Shown one piece after another: positions 25,796-34,300 of a DNA stretch of 64,000 bases; positions within the stretch are counted from its first letter, which is position 1, and the number at the start of each line of letters is the position of its first letter. Made by a program: the position numbers and the translations under genes. This DNA comes from JAVVSK01 sp036654235 (GTDB taxonomy: Bacteria; Bacillota; Clostridia; Christensenellales; CAG-138): the NCBI GenBank assembly GCA_036654235.1, contig JAVVSK010000008.1:1-64000 (forward strand). Direction: 5' to 3'. Below the pieces are notes generated by a model, which ran no database searches, was not told the origin of the DNA, and saw only the letters and a list, made by a program, of their open reading frames with translations.

Positions 25796-27052
25796 ATGAA
25801 TACAACGAATATAAACAATACCCCAAAAGCCAACCGACTTCATATTGCGCTTTACGGTAATAGGAACAGCGGAAAATCGTCTCTGCTAAACTTTCTTACC
25901 GACCAGGACTTCGCCTTAGTTTCCCCTATTGCCGGAACAACGACCGATACGGTTTATAAAAATATGGAACTTTCTCAGGTTGGTCCTTGCGTCTTTTTAG
26001 ATACGGCGGGATTTGACGACGAAGGGACTCTTGGTCTATTACGGGTCGAACAAACAAAAAAGACCTTAAATAAGGTGGATATAGCCTTGATGCTTATAAA
26101 TTCGGAGTCTCTTGCCGCGCTTTTCCCTTTAAACGATCCGGAACGTTCTCTCAATAACGCCTTGCAAACCGAGCTTCAATGGATGAAAACTTTTTCGGAA
26201 AATAAAATCCCCTTGATTTTATTGGTGAGTAAAGCCGACCTTCTTACGGATGCACAAAAAAAAGAACTGATTCAGCCGCTAACCCGGTGCTTCGGAATCG
26301 AGCCTATATATACTTCCGTTTATGGAGAGGATACCGTCGATTCGGTTCGAAAGGCGCTTCTTCGCGCAATACCCGAAGACTTTGAAAAAAACAGCATTAC
26401 GGGTGAGTTGGCAAAAGCCGGAGACTTAGTTTTACTCGTCATGCCTCAAGATATTCAAGCGCCAAAGGGTAGGCTTATATTACCGCAGGTACAAACCATA
26501 AGGGACCTTTTAGATAAAGAATGCATAGTGACCAGCTGTACGACGGATACGTTTGAAAATGCGCTTTTCGCTCTTTCGAAGGCTCCCGATTTGATTATTA
26601 CGGATTCTCAGGTTGTAAGGACGGTTCTTGAAAAAAAACCGACTTCGAGTAAACTAACTACGTTTTCTATTCTTTTCGCCGATTATAAAGGAGACTTGCC
26701 CTACTATATACTCGGGGCTAAAGCGATAGAAAAATTAACGAAAGAGTCGCGCGTCCTAATCGCGGAGGCATGTACTCATGCACCACTGACCGAGGACATT
26801 GGCAGGGTAAAAATCCCCCGCCTCCTTCGAAAAAAAGCAGGAGAAGAATTAACGATAGACTTTGTACGGGGGGCGGATTTCCCGGAGGATTTATCTCAAT
26901 ATGACCTTATTATACATTGCGGCGCATGTATGTTTAACCGTCGGTACGTGCTTTCCCGAACATCAAGGGCAAAAGCTCAAGCTGTTCCTATGACCAATTA
27001 TGGTGTCGCTATAGCTCACCTTACCGGTGCGCTTTCAAATTTAGATATTTAA
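25796..27052 (+). CDS. hydF: [FeFe] hydrogenase H-cluster maturation GTPase HydF
   Basis: A 418-residue GTPase and scaffold that carries the 2Fe precursor to apo-hydrogenase. The GTPase domain is N-terminal: P-loop GNRNSGKSSLLNFL (about residues 22-35), G2 region SPIAGTTTD, G3 DTAGFDD and G4 VSKADL. The C-terminal [4Fe-4S] ligands appear as EACTHAPL and IIHCGACMFNRR. Length is normal. The ATG is at 25796, with AATGGAG just upstream, and a terminator follows. Confidence 0.95.
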   Translation: MNTTNINNTPKANRLHIALYGNRNSGKSSLLNFLTDQDFALVSPIAGTTTDTVYKNMELSQVGPCVFLDTAGFDDEGTLGLLRVEQTKKTLNKVDIALMLINSESLAALFPLNDPERSLNNALQTELQWMKTFSENKIPLILLVSKADLLTDAQKKELIQPLTRCFGIEPIYTSVYGEDTVDSVRKALLRAIPEDFEKNSITGELAKAGDLVLLVMPQDIQAPKGRLILPQVQTIRDLLDKECIVTSCTTDTFENALFALSKAPDLIITDSQVVRTVLEKKPTSSKLTTFSILFADYKGDLPYYILGAKAIEKLTKESRVLIAEACTHAPLTEDIGRVKIPRLLRKKAGEELTIDFVRGADFPEDLSQYDLIIHCGACMFNRRYVLSRTSRAKAQAVPMTNYGVAIAHLTGALSNLDI

Positions 27053-27071
27053 TAAACGAAAACAAAAAAGC

Positions 27072-27101
27072 CGCCGCAATTCTTAGAATTCGGCGTTTTT
27101 T
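27072..27101 (+). terminator. Terminator after hydF
   Basis: CGCCG-C-AATTC, loop TTA, GAATT-CGGCG followed by TTTTTT. Ends the hyd operon. Confidence 0.75.
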
Positions 27102-27177
27102 CATTTTTCGCCTAAAAGGTCTATTATTATGGCTTTAGCGTTACCGAAAAAAATATTAAGCCGCAGAGCATAAAGCC

Positions 27178-28062
27178 TTAAAGCCTTTCTTTCAGCATTT
27201 TAAAGCACTGAGAAAATTCTTCGCCACGGAGGCTGTCCTTTAAATAAACGAAGTTAAAAGCGCGCTGTATCGAAATACCCGAAAGTTTAATTTTTACTAA
27301 TCTCCCTTCGGCAAGTTCTCTATCGCATGCGGCTTTATATAAAAACGCAACTCCAAAATTTTCCGCTACCAAGCGTTTTATTACCCCAATATTTCCTATT
27401 TCGCATATGCTTTTGAATCCATCGAGGGAAAGATTATTTTCGATCATTACCTGCTCTAAAACTTCCCTCGTTCCGGATCCCTTTTCCCGCGTAATAAGCC
27501 TTTCCGAGAAAAGGTCCTTTAAAGTAAAGCCGCCCTTTGCAAAAGGTGAAAAAGCTCCGCAAATAGGGATAAACTCCGCCTTCGTCAATAAAAGACTCGA
27601 ATAATCCTCCGAATTAAAAAAACCCTCTATTAGCGTAAAATCAACTTCCGCTTTCCTAAGCTTTTCTAGCAAAGTTTTAGTATTATCCACCTGCATTGTT
27701 ATTTTTAAGCTTTCGTTTTCAAGGAGAAGCTTTTCAATTATTCTCGGCATTACATATTCGCCTATCGTTAAAGTAGCGCCAAAAATTAACGACGACGCTT
27801 TATCGGAAAAGTTTTCTAAATTAAGGCGAAGCTTTTCACTGTCCGCGCGCATTGACGTTGCAAAGTTAAACAGCTTTCGCGCTTCAATTGTTGGACGTAA
27901 GACCTTACCCCTGTATGAAAAGAGCTGGCATTTATAGTAGTTTTCTAAAAATTGAATATGCTGAGTAACGGCGGGCTGAGTTAAATGCAATACCTCTGCC
28001 GTTTTAGTATAGCTGCCTATTTCATAAAGCGTTAAAAATGTTTCATGTCTAAAGTCAAGCAT
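27178..28062 (-). CDS. LysR-family transcriptional regulator (YeiE/CysL-like)
   Basis: A 294-residue LTTR. The N-terminal winged HTH reads FLTLYEIGSYTKTAEVLHLT, then QPAVTQHIQFLENYYKCQLF; the effector domain contains GATLTIGEYVMP and GSGTREVLEQ, typical of the CysL/YeiE subgroup. ATG 28062 (MLDFRHETF) is chosen because GGAG lies 6 nt upstream; the frame extends 21 codons further with no family resemblance. It is divergent from the YeiH-type exporter gene (174 nt between starts), the usual pairing, so it probably controls that gene. The inducer is not known. Confidence 0.9.
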   Translation of the reverse strand: MLDFRHETFLTLYEIGSYTKTAEVLHLTQPAVTQHIQFLENYYKCQLFSYRGKVLRPTIEARKLFNFATSMRADSEKLRLNLENFSDKASSLIFGATLTIGEYVMPRIIEKLLLENESLKITMQVDNTKTLLEKLRKAEVDFTLIEGFFNSEDYSSLLLTKAEFIPICGAFSPFAKGGFTLKDLFSERLITREKGSGTREVLEQVMIENNLSLDGFKSICEIGNIGVIKRLVAENFGVAFLYKAACDRELAEGRLVKIKLSGISIQRAFNFVYLKDSLRGEEFSQCFKMLKERL

Positions 28063-28235
28063 ATTAAACTCCATAAATAATTTATTTTTATAATAGAATA
28101 AAAACTCATAATTTGATGTTATCATAAAGTCATGCTAAAATCTAGCAGTATTAGAAAATAAAAATAAGTTTTCCCTATAAATATTCGATGTTTTAGAAAA
28201 GCTCTCCGAAATATAAAAAAAGGACGTATTAAAAA

Positions 28236-29261
28236 ATGAAAATCATAAAAAAATACGGTGCAGGAATAATTCTTGCCGCGATAATTGCTGTAATCGCAAA
28301 CATCATAAGCGGCTTAATTCCGTATAAACTTATTAGCGGCGGAGTTTTCGCTTTAATCCTCGGAATGCTGTTAAACCCCCTTATTTCTAAACACACGTAT
28401 TTTAACAGCGGAATAAAATTAGTTTCGAAAAAAGTTTTAAAACTTGCTATAATATTGATGGGCATAACGCTGAGCTTTTCGCAGGTTCTAAGCGTCGGAA
28501 AATATTCGCTTATTGTTATGTGTTTTACTCTTCTCACCGCCTTTGGCGGAGGATTTTTACTTGGTAAAATTTTCCGAATGAACTGGAAACTATCGGGGCT
28601 TATTTCGGCGGGCACCGGAATTTGCGGTGGTTCGGCTATCGCCGCTATCGCCCCAACGATAGATGCCGAAGATAAAGATATCGCCTACGCTATCTCCGCT
28701 ACTTTTATTTTCGATATTCTCATGGTAATTCTCTTCCCTATAGCAGGGCGATATTTCGGAATGAGCGACGTCGGATTCGGACTCTGGGCGGGTACCGCCG
28801 TGAACGATACTTCTTCGGTCGTAGCCGCCGGATATGCTTTTTCCGATGCCGCCGGAGCGTTCGCTATGATAGTAAAGCTAACGCGAACGCTCTCTATTAT
28901 ACCGGTTGTACTTATTTTTTCTTTTATAAACGAGCGCATTGAGCGTAAAAAAGCGGCAACCGTCGGTGAATGTATCGTTAAAAAGAAAGTAGATCTAAAA
29001 AAGATTTTCCCGTATTTTATACTCATGTTTTTAGGAATGGTAGCGATAAAAAGCACGGGAATCGTTCCCGAACCGATAAGTGCTTTTATCGCGCAATGCA
29101 GTAAGTTCTTTATGGTAATGGCTTTAGCGGCGATAGGCTTAAAAACGAATTTTAAAGAAGTCGTGCATTCGGGCGTAAAGCCCATGATACATGGTTTTAT
29201 AATATCCGCTTTAGTTGTCGTTGTATCGTTTCTAGTACAAATGTTCATGGGCCAACTTTAA
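28236..29261 (+). CDS. YeiH/UPF0324-family putative sulfate exporter
   Basis: A 341-residue integral membrane protein with about ten hydrophobic helices. Conserved parts of the family are LILGMLLNP, LKLAIILMGITLSFSQV, SAGTGICGGSAIAAIAP and WAGTAVNDTSSVVAAGYAF. Members are annotated as putative sulfate exporters, but the substrate is weakly established. AAAGGACG precedes ATG 28236. The divergent LysR gene supports control by a sulfur- or anion-related signal. Confidence 0.88.
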   Translation: MKIIKKYGAGIILAAIIAVIANIISGLIPYKLISGGVFALILGMLLNPLISKHTYFNSGIKLVSKKVLKLAIILMGITLSFSQVLSVGKYSLIVMCFTLLTAFGGGFLLGKIFRMNWKLSGLISAGTGICGGSAIAAIAPTIDAEDKDIAYAISATFIFDILMVILFPIAGRYFGMSDVGFGLWAGTAVNDTSSVVAAGYAFSDAAGAFAMIVKLTRTLSIIPVVLIFSFINERIERKKAATVGECIVKKKVDLKKIFPYFILMFLGMVAIKSTGIVPEPISAFIAQCSKFFMVMALAAIGLKTNFKEVVHSGVKPMIHGFIISALVVVVSFLVQMFMGQL

Positions 29262-29281
29262 ATATTAAAAACAATAACCTT

Positions 29282-29307
29282 AAATACCGCTATTTATAGC
29301 GGTATTT
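29282..29307 (+). terminator. Hairpin after the exporter gene
   Basis: AAATACCGCTAT-TT-ATAGCGGTATTT is a perfect 12-bp stem 20 nt after the stop. The T tail is only three bases, so it is a probable but not classical terminator. Confidence 0.5.
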
Positions 29308-29361
29308 CCAATTAGAGATATTCCTCTTTTACTACCCCTGTACCCCCGTTTTTTGTCCCAT

Positions 29362-29391
29362 TTGCAAATCTTATAATAGTGATGTTAAAAT
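29362..29391 (+). promoter_or_regulatory. Possible promoter of murA
   Basis: TTGCAA (29362-29367), 18-bp spacer, TAAAAT (29386-29391), 68 bp before the ATG. Moderate match. Confidence 0.4.
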
Positions 29392-29459
29392 AAATACTAT
29401 CTGTGCGTTTAGCTTTTGTTAATGTCACATAAATAATTCCCTGTATTGATGGAGATATT

Positions 29460-30728
29460 ATGTCTTATTATATTATTGACGGAGGGCATAGACTGGAAGG
29501 CGTGGTAACTATCAGTGGTTCAAAGAATGCCGCTCTTGCCATTATCCCCGCCACCATACTGTCCGGAAAACCATGTCGTATTGAAAATTTACCTCAAATT
29601 GAAGACGTTCGCGCACTTTTTGAGATTTTAGAGCTTCTCGGAGCTAGGGTAAACATCGATACCGACGGAGGACTTTTAATAGACCCAACAACTATCGACA
29701 ACTCGGATGTTACTTGCGAAAAAGTAAAGGCGCTTCGCGCTTCTTACTATTTTTTGGGTGCACTTCTCGGAAGATATGGCGAAGTTCGCGTCGCCCTTCC
29801 CGGCGGATGCCCTATCGGTCCCCGCCCGATAGACCTTCATATAAAAGGCATGAAAGCTCTCGGGGCTGAAATAAAAATAGAAGACAATATTATACATGCG
29901 CGCTGTAAACAGCTGGTAGGCGCGGAAATGTACCTTGATTTCGCCAGTGTCGGAGCGACTATAAATATAATGCTCGCCGCCTCACGCGCTGTCGGGGTAA
30001 CTACGATTAATAACGCGGCGAAAGAGCCTCATGTCGTAGATGTCGCTAATTTTTTAAACATGTGCGGCGCTAAAGTCAGGGGTGCCGGAACCGATATTAT
30101 ACGTATAACCGGCGTTAAAACGATGCATGGCTCTACATACGCAATAATCCCGGACCAAATTGAGTCGGGAACGTTCATGATAGCCGCGGCCGCTACCCGG
30201 GGCGACGTAATACTTAAAAATATAATCCCGGCGCATCTTGAAGCGATATCCGCTAAACTTATGGAAAGCGGTGTCCGCGTAACCGAGAGAGACGACGGGA
30301 GGGAATATTACCTTAGGGTTCAAAGCGATGTGCGCCCGCGCGCGGTCAATATAAAGACCCTCTGCTACCCCGGATTTCCTACGGATTTACAGCAGCCTAT
30401 GATGGCTTTATTATCTGTCGCGAAAGGCGAGAGCCGAATAACCGAAACCATATTCGAGGAGCGGTTTAATCACGTTAAAGAGCTTGTTCGTATGGGTGCG
30501 AATATAACCCTCCATGATCAGGTTGCTATCATCAACGGAGTCGATACTCTTAAACCCGCCGATTTATATGCGACGGATCTTCGCGCTTGCGCCTCTCTCG
30601 TCGTCGCGGCGCTTATGGCGGAGGGTGAAAGTCGCGTATATAACATAAAGTACATGGATCGGGGCTATGAGTTTTTAGAGAAAAAGCTCATAGCGGTAGG
30701 CGCGGTTATAACGCGTAAGGACGATTAA
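29460..30728 (+). CDS. murA: UDP-N-acetylglucosamine 1-carboxyvinyltransferase
   Basis: The 422-residue enzyme of the first committed step of peptidoglycan synthesis, adding enolpyruvate from PEP to UDP-GlcNAc. The N-terminal SGSKNAALAIIPA and the active-site loop PGGCPIGPRPIDLH with Cys117 are intact; Cys here (not Asp) is the fosfomycin-sensitive form. PGFPTDLQQPMMALL is another family signature. GGAG precedes ATG 29460, and it is a single gene between terminators. Firmicutes often have two murA paralogues; which one this is cannot be told. Confidence 0.95.
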   Translation: MSYYIIDGGHRLEGVVTISGSKNAALAIIPATILSGKPCRIENLPQIEDVRALFEILELLGARVNIDTDGGLLIDPTTIDNSDVTCEKVKALRASYYFLGALLGRYGEVRVALPGGCPIGPRPIDLHIKGMKALGAEIKIEDNIIHARCKQLVGAEMYLDFASVGATINIMLAASRAVGVTTINNAAKEPHVVDVANFLNMCGAKVRGAGTDIIRITGVKTMHGSTYAIIPDQIESGTFMIAAAATRGDVILKNIIPAHLEAISAKLMESGVRVTERDDGREYYLRVQSDVRPRAVNIKTLCYPGFPTDLQQPMMALLSVAKGESRITETIFEERFNHVKELVRMGANITLHDQVAIINGVDTLKPADLYATDLRACASLVVAALMAEGESRVYNIKYMDRGYEFLEKKLIAVGAVITRKDD

Positions 30729-30783
30729 AAGAGGCGTTTTTATTATCAAGTCCAAAAACAGCTCCGTCTGAATTTTAAAAAAT

Positions 30784-30838
30784 AAAAAGCATCCGCACGT
30801 AAAATATGCCTATTCTTTTCCATGCGTATGCTTTTTTA
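30784..30838. terminator. Bidirectional terminator between murA and the 30852 gene
   Basis: AAAAAGCAT-CCGCA and TGCG-T-ATGCTTTTTT pair around a central loop; A and T runs on both sides let it serve both convergent genes. Confidence 0.65.
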
Positions 30839-30851
30839 TAAGTTTTTTAGC

Positions 30852-31172
30852 TCATCTTTTACCGTTCATCATGTTCATCATCATTTGCATCATCTGCATC
30901 TGAGAATTTTGACCTACGCCAAAATTAGGGTTCTGAGGCTTTTTATTTTGAGGCTCCGGTATTCTCGGTGATGCTTTTATCCCCAATCTGTTTTCAATTG
31001 CGTTTACTTCTCCTACCGGTAAAAACGGAGAAATGGAACCTAAAAACAGCTGTGCCTGCATAGCGCCCTGTTCCCTCAATATACGCTGAGAGAGAATCTC
31101 GGCGGGCGATTCAACTTCCCCGCGCGGCTTTTGAATGGATGGTGGTTTTGTGTAAATAGGCATTTTATCCAT
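30852..31172 (-). CDS. Small protein with Met-rich tail, unknown function
   Basis: From ATG 31172 the protein has 106 residues (MDKMPIYTKPPSIQKPRGE...); an upstream in-frame ATG at 31214 would add 14 residues (MLSFLSSKKKGLSK). AAAGGG lies 9 nt before ATG 31172. The middle (SPAEILSQRILREQGAMQAQ ... PVGEVNAIENRLGIK) looks helical, then a Pro/Asn/Gln-rich linker leads to a tail with ten Met in 18 residues (MQMMQMMMNMMN). I recognise no family. The Met cluster could bind copper or be an assembly motif, but this is speculation. It is a single gene, convergent with murA. Confidence 0.55.
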   Translation of the reverse strand: MDKMPIYTKPPSIQKPRGEVESPAEILSQRILREQGAMQAQLFLGSISPFLPVGEVNAIENRLGIKASPRIPEPQNKKPQNPNFGVGQNSQMQMMQMMMNMMNGKR

Positions 31173-31335
31173 TTTGCTCAACCCTTTCTTCTTTGACGAT
31201 AAAAATGACAACATAGCTCTTACGGCTATACAAAAAAAATCCGACGCACCGAACCTTCTTCAGTTGTTATTTAATTTTATGCTGAGGAAACTCTATACGT
31301 ACCTAAATTGCGCAAATTATAAATATAAAAATGTT

Positions 31336-31455
31336 TTATGAGCAAGACTGTGTAAAAATGCAGTGTCATAGAGAAAGAAGACCGTAGACAAAGGTTGAAA
31401 AGTAAAAAAAAATGCAGAATTTTAAGCCTGCATTTCTGCCGAAAATTTCCCTGTT
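31336..31455. repeat. Direct repeat copy 1 (IS1182-type right end)
   Basis: 120 bp that recur at 32274-32391 with few differences. The unit holds the last codons of an IS1182-family transposase (minus strand), a hairpin (AATGCAG...CTGCATT) acting as its terminator, and the IS end with its terminal repeat. Both copies have the same orientation and bracket the nitroreductase gene. Confidence 0.85.
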
Positions 31456-31594
31456 CCCGATATTTGCACCACCCTTTTCATATTGTAGGTCAAAAAGTGC
31501 ATACAAGATTCGACCCTCACACTTTCTTTAACTCTGCTCAGAAAATATATGAAGCCAAATACGCGTTTTACTGTGCCAATGTGTAGATAAATTT
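31422..31594 (-). pseudogene. IS1182-family transposase, C-terminal remnant
   Basis: On the minus strand the frame reads HIGTVKRVFGFIYFLSRVKE and then HFLTYNMKRVV to a stop at 31422-31424. This is the typical end of IS1182-like DDE transposases (GTIKRxxGxxHFLxR...LAYNxKR). The rest of the gene is missing upstream, so only about 57 codons survive. It shares its end with the second remnant at 32283-32648. Confidence 0.75.
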
Positions 31595-31688
31595 TGTTTA
31601 CTGTGTCAATTTAAAAATCCGTTTAATGATGGTATAATATAAAAAGTTTAGATGGAATTATTTATATGTTATGTGGGAGATGATAATA

Positions 31689-32279
31689 ATGGAAGCTATA
31701 TACAATAGACGTAGCATACGAAAATATATATTAAAAGATGTGCCCAAAGAAATTATAGAGCAAATATTGCAGGCAGGTACGCTTGCGCCATCATCTAAAA
31801 ACAGACAGCCATGGAAGTTTGTAGTTGTTGCAGGTTCTTATAAAAATGAAATGTTGTCATTTATGAAAGAAGGGTTGCTTCGAGAAAAAAATCAAAATGC
31901 ATTACTTCCAAATAGTGCTCAGTATTTAAAAGCAGCAGAATATACGTTAGAGATCATGACGCAAGCTCCTGTTTCAGTGTTCGCAGTAAATTGTTTGGGC
32001 GTAGAATTATCTTCTATACTAACCCCTGAGGAGAGGATATATGAAATCTGTAACGCTCAATCGATAGGAGCTGCATTGGAAAATATGACGCTTACAGCTA
32101 CAGAGTTGGGATTAGGTAGTTTGTGGATATGTGATATCTTTTTCGCACATCAGGAATTAAATGAATGGTTAGGCACAAATGGACAATTAGTTGCGGCAAT
32201 GACATTTGGATATGCCGATGAACATCCAAATAAACGCCCTCGAAAAAATATCTCGGATATAGTAGAGTGGAGATTATGA
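31689..32279 (+). CDS. Nitroreductase family protein
   Basis: A 196-residue FMN-dependent oxidoreductase of the nitroreductase fold. The N-terminal IYNRRSIRKY with SSKNRQPWKF (FMN-phosphate contacts) and the C-terminal ELGLGSLWICD are family marks. Typical substrates are quinones, flavins or nitro compounds, reduced by NAD(P)H; the true substrate is unknown. ATG 31689 is chosen because GGGAG lies 10 nt upstream. A TATAAT box with a weak -35 precedes the gene by about 40 bp. The stop codon lies within the first bases of direct repeat copy 2. Flanking IS ends suggest the gene was carried in between two IS copies. Confidence 0.9.
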   Translation: MEAIYNRRSIRKYILKDVPKEIIEQILQAGTLAPSSKNRQPWKFVVVAGSYKNEMLSFMKEGLLREKNQNALLPNSAQYLKAAEYTLEIMTQAPVSVFAVNCLGVELSSILTPEERIYEICNAQSIGAALENMTLTATELGLGSLWICDIFFAHQELNEWLGTNGQLVAAMTFGYADEHPNKRPRKNISDIVEWRL

Positions 32280-32391
32280 GCAAGGCTGTGTAAAAATGCA
32301 GGGTCATAGAGAAAGAAGACCGTAGATAAAGGTTGAAAAGTAAAAAAATGCAGGATTTTAAGCCTGCATTTCTGCCGAAAATTTCCCTGTT
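32274..32391. repeat. Direct repeat copy 2 (IS1182-type right end)
   Basis: 118 bp matching copy 1 at 31336-31455. It starts at the nitroreductase stop codon and ends inside the transposase remnant, where the two copies diverge. Confidence 0.85.
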
Positions 32392-32648
32392 GTCCTTTGC
32401 GTACCGTTCATCGGGCGCGGATTATAGCGTTGGTTTGGGCGCAATAACGGAAATATTATCTTCTTAGCACCGAAGGTCTCCAATGAGCCATATCACTTCG
32501 ATATTCCGACCGCATTCGCGCTTAATTTTGCGACCGTAACGAATGCCGTTAAAGTAGCCATAGTGATTTTTGTTGCTTACATTATACCATTTCCGGATAA
32601 AGTTTGACTGAAAAATACCGCATTTAAATGCGCGTTTTCACAAAGTCT
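32283..32648 (-). mobile_element. Miniature, internally deleted IS1182-family element
   Basis: AGGCTGTGTAAAAATGC (32283-32299) and GCGTTTTCACAAAGTCT (32632-32648) are imperfect terminal inverted repeats (13 of 17 positions pair). Between them, on the minus strand, is an N-proximal transposase piece (GIRYGRKIKRECGRNIEV followed by IWLIGDLR), a frame break, then the last C-terminal codons and the terminator hairpin. More than two thirds of a normal (~1.6 kb) element is gone. At 366 bp with both ends kept, it could have behaved as a MITE moved by a full-length relative. Confidence 0.7.
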
Positions 32649-32728
32649 AGCGCATTCTATAAAAAACCGCTTGAAAAAAAATTAAATATAGACTATCTTA
32701 TGTTTATTAAATTATATAGGGATTGATG

Positions 32729-33616
32729 ATAATGAAACGATATATTTCTTTTGCTCTTGTTTTAATGCTTATTATTTTGTCGGCTACATTTTCATATGCC
32801 GAAGAAGCCTTTGGAGTAACGATTTCTCCCGAATCATATTCGCTTCCGCAGGGAGAATCGACCCAGCTAACCGCTACGGTTAACGTTCCCGAGGGAGAAA
32901 GTAGCGAGGTTATTTGGTCAAGCGACGAAAATAGCGTCTATGTAAATGAAAAGGGCTTTGTGACCGTAAAGGAAGACGCTCCTATCGGAGCTATAGCGAC
33001 GATAACCGCGAGATCGGTGTTTGATCCTACCCTCTTTGGAACCTGCCAAATAACTATAACGGGATTTCTCTATACCGTCCTCTTTTACGGATTCGGGTGC
33101 AATATTTTAAGCTGTCAGAGGATTCCCTATGGTGAAGCGGCGGAAGCGCCGGAACCGGAGCAGCATGAGGGGTATGAGTTTATCGAATGGAGCGAGGACT
33201 TTTCGTTTATAACAAGGGATACCTACGTATCCCCATATTACAGCCGAATAAAATTAGATGTCCTGTTTTTAGATTACGACGAAACTGTACTTAAAGAAGA
33301 TATCGTTATATATGAAAACAGCGCAATCCCGCCCGAAGATCCTTCGCGGTCGGGGTATACATTTGTCGGTTGGGATACCGACTATTCTTGTGTTACTAAG
33401 GATTTAACTATAACCGCTACTTATTCCTTAAACGGCATATTAGGAGACGCGAACGGAGACGGAGAGGTGAGCAGCGGTGACGTTGGTTTTATACTTCGCG
33501 CCATAATTAACCTTGAGATAATAGATGATGAGAACGCCGTCATATCCGACTATAATAAAGACGAGCGCGTTAATTCAGGCGATGCCTCCGCTATACTTCA
33601 CTTATTAGTTGATTAA
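32729..33616 (+). CDS. Secreted BIG2 / InlB-repeat protein with dockerin domain
   Basis: About 295 residues (a second ATG lies at 32723). A signal peptide (MKRYISFALVLMLIILSATF, cleavage near SYA-EEA) is followed by a BIG2 Ig-like domain (about 25-105: VTISPESYSLPQGESTQLTA). Two InlB/Flg_new-type beta repeats follow, the second being YTFVGWDTDYSCVTKDLTI, then a type I dockerin at the C terminus: GDANGDGEVSSGDV and DYNKDERVNSGDASAIL, two Ca-binding loops. Dockerins bind cohesins on scaffoldins, so the protein may attach to a cellulosome-like or cell-surface complex. No catalytic domain is present; the role is probably adhesion or structural. It has its own terminator. Confidence 0.88.
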   Translation: MMKRYISFALVLMLIILSATFSYAEEAFGVTISPESYSLPQGESTQLTATVNVPEGESSEVIWSSDENSVYVNEKGFVTVKEDAPIGAIATITARSVFDPTLFGTCQITITGFLYTVLFYGFGCNILSCQRIPYGEAAEAPEPEQHEGYEFIEWSEDFSFITRDTYVSPYYSRIKLDVLFLDYDETVLKEDIVIYENSAIPPEDPSRSGYTFVGWDTDYSCVTKDLTITATYSLNGILGDANGDGEVSSGDVGFILRAIINLEIIDDENAVISDYNKDERVNSGDASAILHLLVD

Positions 33617-33633
33617 AGATATATTTTAATTTT

Positions 33634-33674
33634 AAAAAGCGTGCGTCCGATAATTTTTTGGCGGCGCTTTTTTA
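33634..33674 (+). terminator. Terminator after the dockerin gene
   Basis: AAAAAGCGTGCG and a GC-rich complement (GGCGGCGCTTTTTT) form an imperfect stem with a T run. Confidence 0.55.
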
Positions 33675-33745
33675 CTGTTCCCGGCTTTTAAAAAATGAAT
33701 ATTTTAAAGCTTCGCGGTGCATACTTCAAAACAGAGGTGATAAAA

Positions 33746-34201
33746 ATGAAATTGACACAAAAAGAAATCAGCTTATTAAATGAGCTGAAGGCGCAGGAGC
33801 AAGTTTGCGTTGAAAAATATAAACGCTATTCGAACGAAGCGAACGATAATCAGCTAAAACTTGCGTTTACGAAGATAGGTCAGCATGAAACGGAACATAT
33901 AAATACGCTAAACGCTATATTGAGCGGCGTTGAACCGACTTTACCGCCCGTTAATAACGCGGGAGAAACTTTTACTAAGACCTACGCAACTCTTTCAACG
34001 GATCAAAAGGCACAGGCGGATTGTTACCTTTGTACCGATGCTCTGTCAAGCGAAAAGCACGTTTCTTCGCTTTACGACACATGCGTATTTGAATTTGCGC
34101 AGCCCGCTCTTCGTCAAGCACTTAGCCATATTCAAAAAGAGGAACAGAATCACGGAAAAATAATATACGACTATATGGCGGCGAACGCTATGTACAACTG
34201 A
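33746..34201 (+). CDS. CotF-like ferritin-fold protein (spore coat type)
   Basis: A 151-residue four-helix protein: MKLTQKEISLLNELKAQEQV, YKRYSNEANDNQLKLAFTKI with GQHETEHI, and a second half with FEFAQPALRQALSHIQKEEQ and HGKIIYDYM. The helices recall the CotF/ferritin-like proteins common in spore-forming Firmicutes. ExxH-type residues in two helices (QHETEH, EEQNH) could bind metal. ATG 33746 follows GAGGTG; the frame extends 17 codons upstream without such a signal. It may be a coat protein or a small ferritin-like protein of vegetative cells; the organism need not sporulate. Confidence 0.75.
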   Translation: MKLTQKEISLLNELKAQEQVCVEKYKRYSNEANDNQLKLAFTKIGQHETEHINTLNAILSGVEPTLPPVNNAGETFTKTYATLSTDQKAQADCYLCTDALSSEKHVSSLYDTCVFEFAQPALRQALSHIQKEEQNHGKIIYDYMAANAMYN

Positions 34202-34272
34202 GCTTATAAGTTTTAAGTATATTAAATCAGCGCTTTATAGGCTTTAAAAAGCACTCGAATTTTATCGGTACG

Positions 34273-34300
34273 CGGCGGGATTATTTCCCCGCCGTTTTTT
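34273..34300 (+). terminator. Terminator after the CotF-like gene
   Basis: CGGCGGG (34273-34279) and CCCGCCG (34288-34294) with a short loop and TTTTTT. Strong terminator. Confidence 0.88.

Noticed and set aside
31336..32391. CRISPR-like or regulatory direct repeat
   Set aside because: There are only two copies, each about 118-120 bp, and they contain transposase codons and an IS end, so they are IS remnants.
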